Below are positions 6,918 through 8,741 of a stretch of 8,741 nucleotides of DNA, in pieces (positions within the stretch are counted from its first letter, which is position 1; the number at the start of each line of letters is the position of its first letter). A program made the position numbers and the translations under genes. Below the pieces are notes generated by a model. It ran no database searches and had not been told where the DNA came from. It saw only the letters and a list, made by a program, of their open reading frames with translations. Origin of the DNA: VBCK01 sp035939615 (GTDB taxonomy: Bacteria; Pseudomonadota; Gammaproteobacteria; Burkholderiales; Burkholderiaceae_F); assembly GCA_035939615.1 (NCBI GenBank), contig DASZFP010000151.1, forward strand, positions 1 through 8,741, in the 5' to 3' direction.

Positions 6918-7592
6918 TCACCATTCGAGTTGCTCGCCCGTGTAACGCAGGAAGCGGCCGTTGTGGGAGCGGTTGGCCGCCGCGATCACGCGCCGCAGGG
7001 CCGCCACGCTGTCGCCCACGTCGAGCCTGGCCGACGGCCCTCCCATGTCGGTGCGAACCCACCCGGGGCTGAGCGCCATGCAGACCACCCCGCGCGGGCC
7101 GAGCTCGATGCTGGCGGTCTTGACGACGCTGTTCAGTGCGGCCTTGCTGGCGCGGTAAAGCCAGTTGGTCGTATCGGTGGTCAGCCCGATCGATCCCAGG
7201 TTGCTCGAAATCGCCGCCAGCTTGCCGTGCGCCGCCTCCAGGTTCTGTGCCAGCAGCGAGATCAACTGCATCGGCGCCAGCACGTTGGTGTGCATGACCT
7301 GGTCGAAGTGCTCACGGGACGGCGGGCTCAGGCCGTCGACATTGGGGCCGTAGATGCCGGCCACCAGCAGTGCGATGTCGATCGGCTGTCCGTCCAGCGG
7401 CTGGCCGAGCGCCGCGATCGAATCCGGGTCCAGCGCATCCAGCGGCAGGGCGCGCGCGCCGAGCGCCCGCAACGAATCGGCGTCTTCGGGGTGGCGGTAA
7501 GTCCCGATCACGCGGGCGCCCTCGGCCGCGTACTGGCGCACGAATTCGCGTCCGATCCCGCGGGTCGCACCGATCACGAGCACAGTGGGCAT
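6918..7592 (-). CDS. Short-chain dehydrogenase/reductase (SDR), C-factor/sniffer-like
   Basis: NAD(P)-dependent oxidoreductase of 224 residues, cytosolic. The cofactor loop is Gly8-Ala-Thr-Arg-Gly12-Ile-Gly14 near the N-terminus, right after a strand TVLVI. Arg11 in this loop and Arg33 (GTYRHPED) hint at NADP(H). The usual NNAG is replaced by LLVAGIYG (75-82), as in C-factor/sniffer-type SDRs. Active-site candidates are Asn103 (HTNV), Ser130 (ISSNLG), Tyr146 and Lys150 (YRASK), and SPGWVRTDMGG (175-185) is the conserved segment after the active site. The frame extends upstream to 7724, but that extension is low-complexity (a run of five prolines) and lies in the hairpin region. ATG at 7592 is chosen because it starts at the first strand and has AGGTG five bases upstream. 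Substrate cannot be told. It is the first gene of the tight minus-strand set, about 275 bp below aceK. Confidence 0.9.
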   Translation of the reverse strand: MPTVLVIGATRGIGREFVRQYAAEGARVIGTYRHPEDADSLRALGARALPLDALDPDSIAALGQPLDGQPIDIALLVAGIYGPNVDGLSPPSREHFDQVMHTNVLAPMQLISLLAQNLEAAHGKLAAISSNLGSIGLTTDTTNWLYRASKAALNSVVKTASIELGPRGVVCMALSPGWVRTDMGGPSARLDVGDSVAALRRVIAAANRSHNGRFLRYTGEQLEW

Positions 7593-7597
7593 CTGAT

Positions 7598-7602
7598 CAC
7601 CT
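7598..7602 (-). promoter_or_regulatory. Ribosome binding site for the SDR gene
   Basis: Minus strand reads AGGTG followed by five bases and ATG at 7592. It decides the start against the longer open frame reaching 7724. A possible -10 (TATAGC, about 7612-7617) lies just upstream, but no good -35 stands at the right distance. Confidence 0.6.
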
Positions 7603-7643
7603 GGAAAGGCCGCTATATCGACCGAGACCGCACACGGACCATG

Positions 7644-7654
7644 AACCATTGGTT
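7644..7654. promoter_or_regulatory. Possible operator dyad upstream of the SDR gene
   Basis: AACCA-T-TGGTT is an 11-base dyad with two perfect 5-base arms, about 52-62 bp upstream of the SDR start. Its size and place would suit a regulator site, but it is short enough to occur by chance and no regulator gene is in the window. Confidence 0.25.
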
Positions 7655-7714
7655 GGCAAGAGCGACGGCTGTGAAGGCCGCGGGGGGTGCTCGAGGGGGG
7701 CGGAGGCGGGGTTT

Positions 7715-7733
7715 CGCGAAGCACTGCTTCGCG
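7715..7733. repeat. Perfect hairpin, 8-bp stem with 3-base loop
   Basis: CGCGAAGC-ACT-GCTTCGCG. The stem is perfect and GC-rich. No run of T follows on either strand (minus strand continues with AAACCCC), so it is not a classic intrinsic terminator. It lies between aceK and the SDR gene, next to two further inverted repeats. Confidence 0.8.
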
Positions 7734-7735
7734 CC

Positions 7736-7747
7736 GCCGGAGCCGGC
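7736..7747. repeat. Short inverted repeat GCCGG-AG-CCGGC
   Basis: Five-base arms with a two-base spacer. It overlaps the left edge of the large palindrome at 7744-7767 by four bases, so the two structures would compete for folding. Confidence 0.5.
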
Positions 7748-7767
7748 GCGCCTTGCAAGGCGCGCCG
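7744..7767. repeat. Perfect 24-bp palindrome
   Basis: Each half reads CGGCGCGCCTTG outward-in, so the full 24 bases are identical on both strands. As RNA it would make a nine- to ten-pair stem closing on a small TTGCAA-derived loop. It contains two copies of GGCGCGCC, one in each arm. With the neighbouring hairpins it may act in transcript ending or stability after aceK, or be a REP-like dispersed element; neither is shown by sequence alone. Confidence 0.8.
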
Positions 7768-7774
7768 TCCCGCA

Positions 7775-7786
7775 GCTTCTCGAAGC
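7775..7786. repeat. Short hairpin GCTTC-TC-GAAGC
   Basis: Five-base arms around two bases, about 82 bp downstream of the aceK stop on the minus strand. Part of it, TCTCGAAGCCGAT (7778-7790), recurs with one mismatch at 7841-7853 (TCTCGAAGCTGAT). Confidence 0.45.
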
Positions 7787-7867
7787 CGATCCTCCCGCTT
7801 TTCGGTTCTTACGCTACCGCTGCTCACAGGAGACCGTGCCTCTCGAAGCTGATGTTCATGGCAAGAA

Positions 7868-8741
7868 TCATGCGACGGAGGCAAGGTAACGGTTGGCGAA
7901 ACGACGCTCCGGCGGGTACGGGTAGATATCCTCCAGTACGCCCTTCTGGATCCGCTCTTTGCGTCGCTGCCAGAACTCCGGCGTCAGCAGGTCGGCATGG
8001 TACTTCATGAAGGCGGCGCGTATCCGTGCATCGCCCAGCAGAAACGGGCCGAACTGCTCCGGGAACACGTCGCGCGGACCGACCGGGTACCACGGTTCCC
8101 CGGACAGCTCGGATTCTTCGTTGGGCGCCTGCGGGATGTGCCGGAAGCTGCAGTCGACCATGTATTCGATCTCGTCGTAGTCGTAGAACACGACCCGGTT
8201 CAATCGGGTGACCCCGAAGTTCTTGAACAGCATGTCGCCCGGGAAGATGTTGGCCGCCGCCAGGTCCTTGATGGCCTGACCGTACTCGCGGATGGCCCGG
8301 TCGATCTCGGCGTCGGTCGCGTGCAGCAGGTACATGTTCAACGGGATCATGCGCCGCTCGATGTAAACGTGCTTGATCAACACGGTCTGATCGTCGATTT
8401 CCACCACGGTCGGGCAGTAGGTCGACAGCTCGCGGATCAGCTCGGCCGAGAAGCGCCTGCGCGGCAGCGCCACCAGCGAGTACTCCCAGGTATCTGACAT
8501 CCGTCCGACCCGGTCGTGGATCTTGACCAGCCGGTACTTGGACATCACCTGCTCGCGGTCGGTCTCCTTGGGCTGCGCGATCAGATCCCGGATCACCTTG
8601 AACACATACGGGTACGAGGGCAACGTGAACACGCTCATCACCAGTCCCCGGATGCCCGGCGCGATCTGAAACGAATCGCTGGAATGTCTCAGGTGATGCA
8701 GGAAGTCCCGATAGAACAGCGTCTTGCCCTGCTTCTGCAGG
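7868..8741 (-). CDS. aceK: Isocitrate dehydrogenase kinase/phosphatase, 5' partial (C-terminal half)
   Basis: Bifunctional cytosolic enzyme that phosphorylates isocitrate dehydrogenase to divert isocitrate into the glyoxylate bypass, and also removes the phosphate. The frame is open to the right edge; a GTG at 8641 is internal, because the upstream codons read KQGKTLFYRDFLHHLRHSSD, which is AceK sequence. About 290 of the usual 570-600 residues are visible. The ATP-recognition loop APGIRGLVM is at 8662-8636, followed by the ATP-contacting Lys in VFKVIRD. FPGDMLFKNFGV holds the Asp (codon 8235-8237) matching E. coli Asp457, and FYDYDEI holds the equivalents of Asp475 and Asp477 (Asp475 codon 8180-8182). 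The C-terminal motif EPWYPVGPRDVFPEQF is also typical. All key residues of this half are intact. It reads in the same direction as the following set but is separated by about 275 bp. No aceA or aceB is present here, so this is not the enterobacterial aceBAK layout within the window. Confidence 0.96.
   Translation of the reverse strand, partial: LQKQGKTLFYRDFLHHLRHSSDSFQIAPGIRGLVMSVFTLPSYPYVFKVIRDLIAQPKETDREQVMSKYRLVKIHDRVGRMSDTWEYSLVALPRRRFSAELIRELSTYCPTVVEIDDQTVLIKHVYIERRMIPLNMYLLHATDAEIDRAIREYGQAIKDLAAANIFPGDMLFKNFGVTRLNRVVFYDYDEIEYMVDCSFRHIPQAPNEESELSGEPWYPVGPRDVFPEQFGPFLLGDARIRAAFMKYHADLLTPEFWQRRKERIQKGVLEDIYPYPPERRFANRYLASVA

Larger units (their letters stand above)
7593..7867. other. 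Intergenic region between aceK and the SDR gene
   Basis: It holds the SDR leader (7593-7620), the weak dyad at 7644-7654, a G-rich stretch on the plus strand at 7682-7711, and the hairpin cluster at 7715-7786. Open frames here on both strands are low-complexity and show no family features. Any promoter for the seven-gene set should be in this stretch, but I see no convincing -35/-10 pair. Confidence 0.6.

Noticed and set aside
7593..7724. N-terminal extension of the SDR protein to 7724
   Set aside because: The added 44 residues are low-complexity and come from the hairpin and G-rich region. The Shine-Dalgarno at 7598-7602 and the first Rossmann strand place the start at 7592.

Overview
The window looks like ordinary chromosomal DNA from a high-GC proteobacterium. 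A beta- or gammaproteobacterium fits best, because aceK and this kind of small mono-heme cytochrome c are typical of those groups. This is judged from protein families and base composition by eye, not from a database search. I see no tRNA, rRNA, CRISPR array, insertion sequence, integrase or phage gene.

Layout: (1) On the plus strand, the 3' part of a prolyl-oligopeptidase-type S9A serine peptidase runs in from the left edge and ends at 1790. (2) It converges on a long minus-strand series that reads from right to left: the 3' half of aceK (isocitrate dehydrogenase kinase/phosphatase, cut by the right edge), a gap of about 275 bp with a cluster of hairpins, then an SDR oxidoreductase, a small four-helix membrane protein of unknown function, a class I SAM methyltransferase, a DsbA-fold 2-hydroxychromene-2-carboxylate isomerase-like protein, a TetA-like MFS exporter, the carboxyltransferase subunit of methylcrotonoyl-CoA carboxylase (mccB/liuB), and a small exported c-type cytochrome.

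The seven genes below aceK are spaced 49, 12, 3, 21, -4 and 28 bp apart, so they could form one transcription unit, with the MFS and mccB genes joined by a GTGA stop/start overlap. Functionally they are mixed. MccB acts in leucine breakdown, yet its biotin-carrying partner (mccA) and the other leucine-pathway genes (ivd, enoyl-CoA hydratase, HMG-CoA lyase) are not in the window. Leucine degradation yields acetyl-CoA and acetoacetate, and AceK controls isocitrate flux between the TCA cycle and the glyoxylate bypass. A shared acetyl-CoA theme for mccB and aceK is therefore plausible, but it is inference.

I do not find a convincing undescribed system. The items most worth a second look are the hairpin cluster between aceK and the SDR gene, the unknown membrane protein with two predicted periplasmic cysteines, the mccB gene separated from mccA, and the short cytochrome at the end of the gene string. 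Several very long ORFs on the opposite strand or running past real starts are codon-bias shadows and are not annotated.
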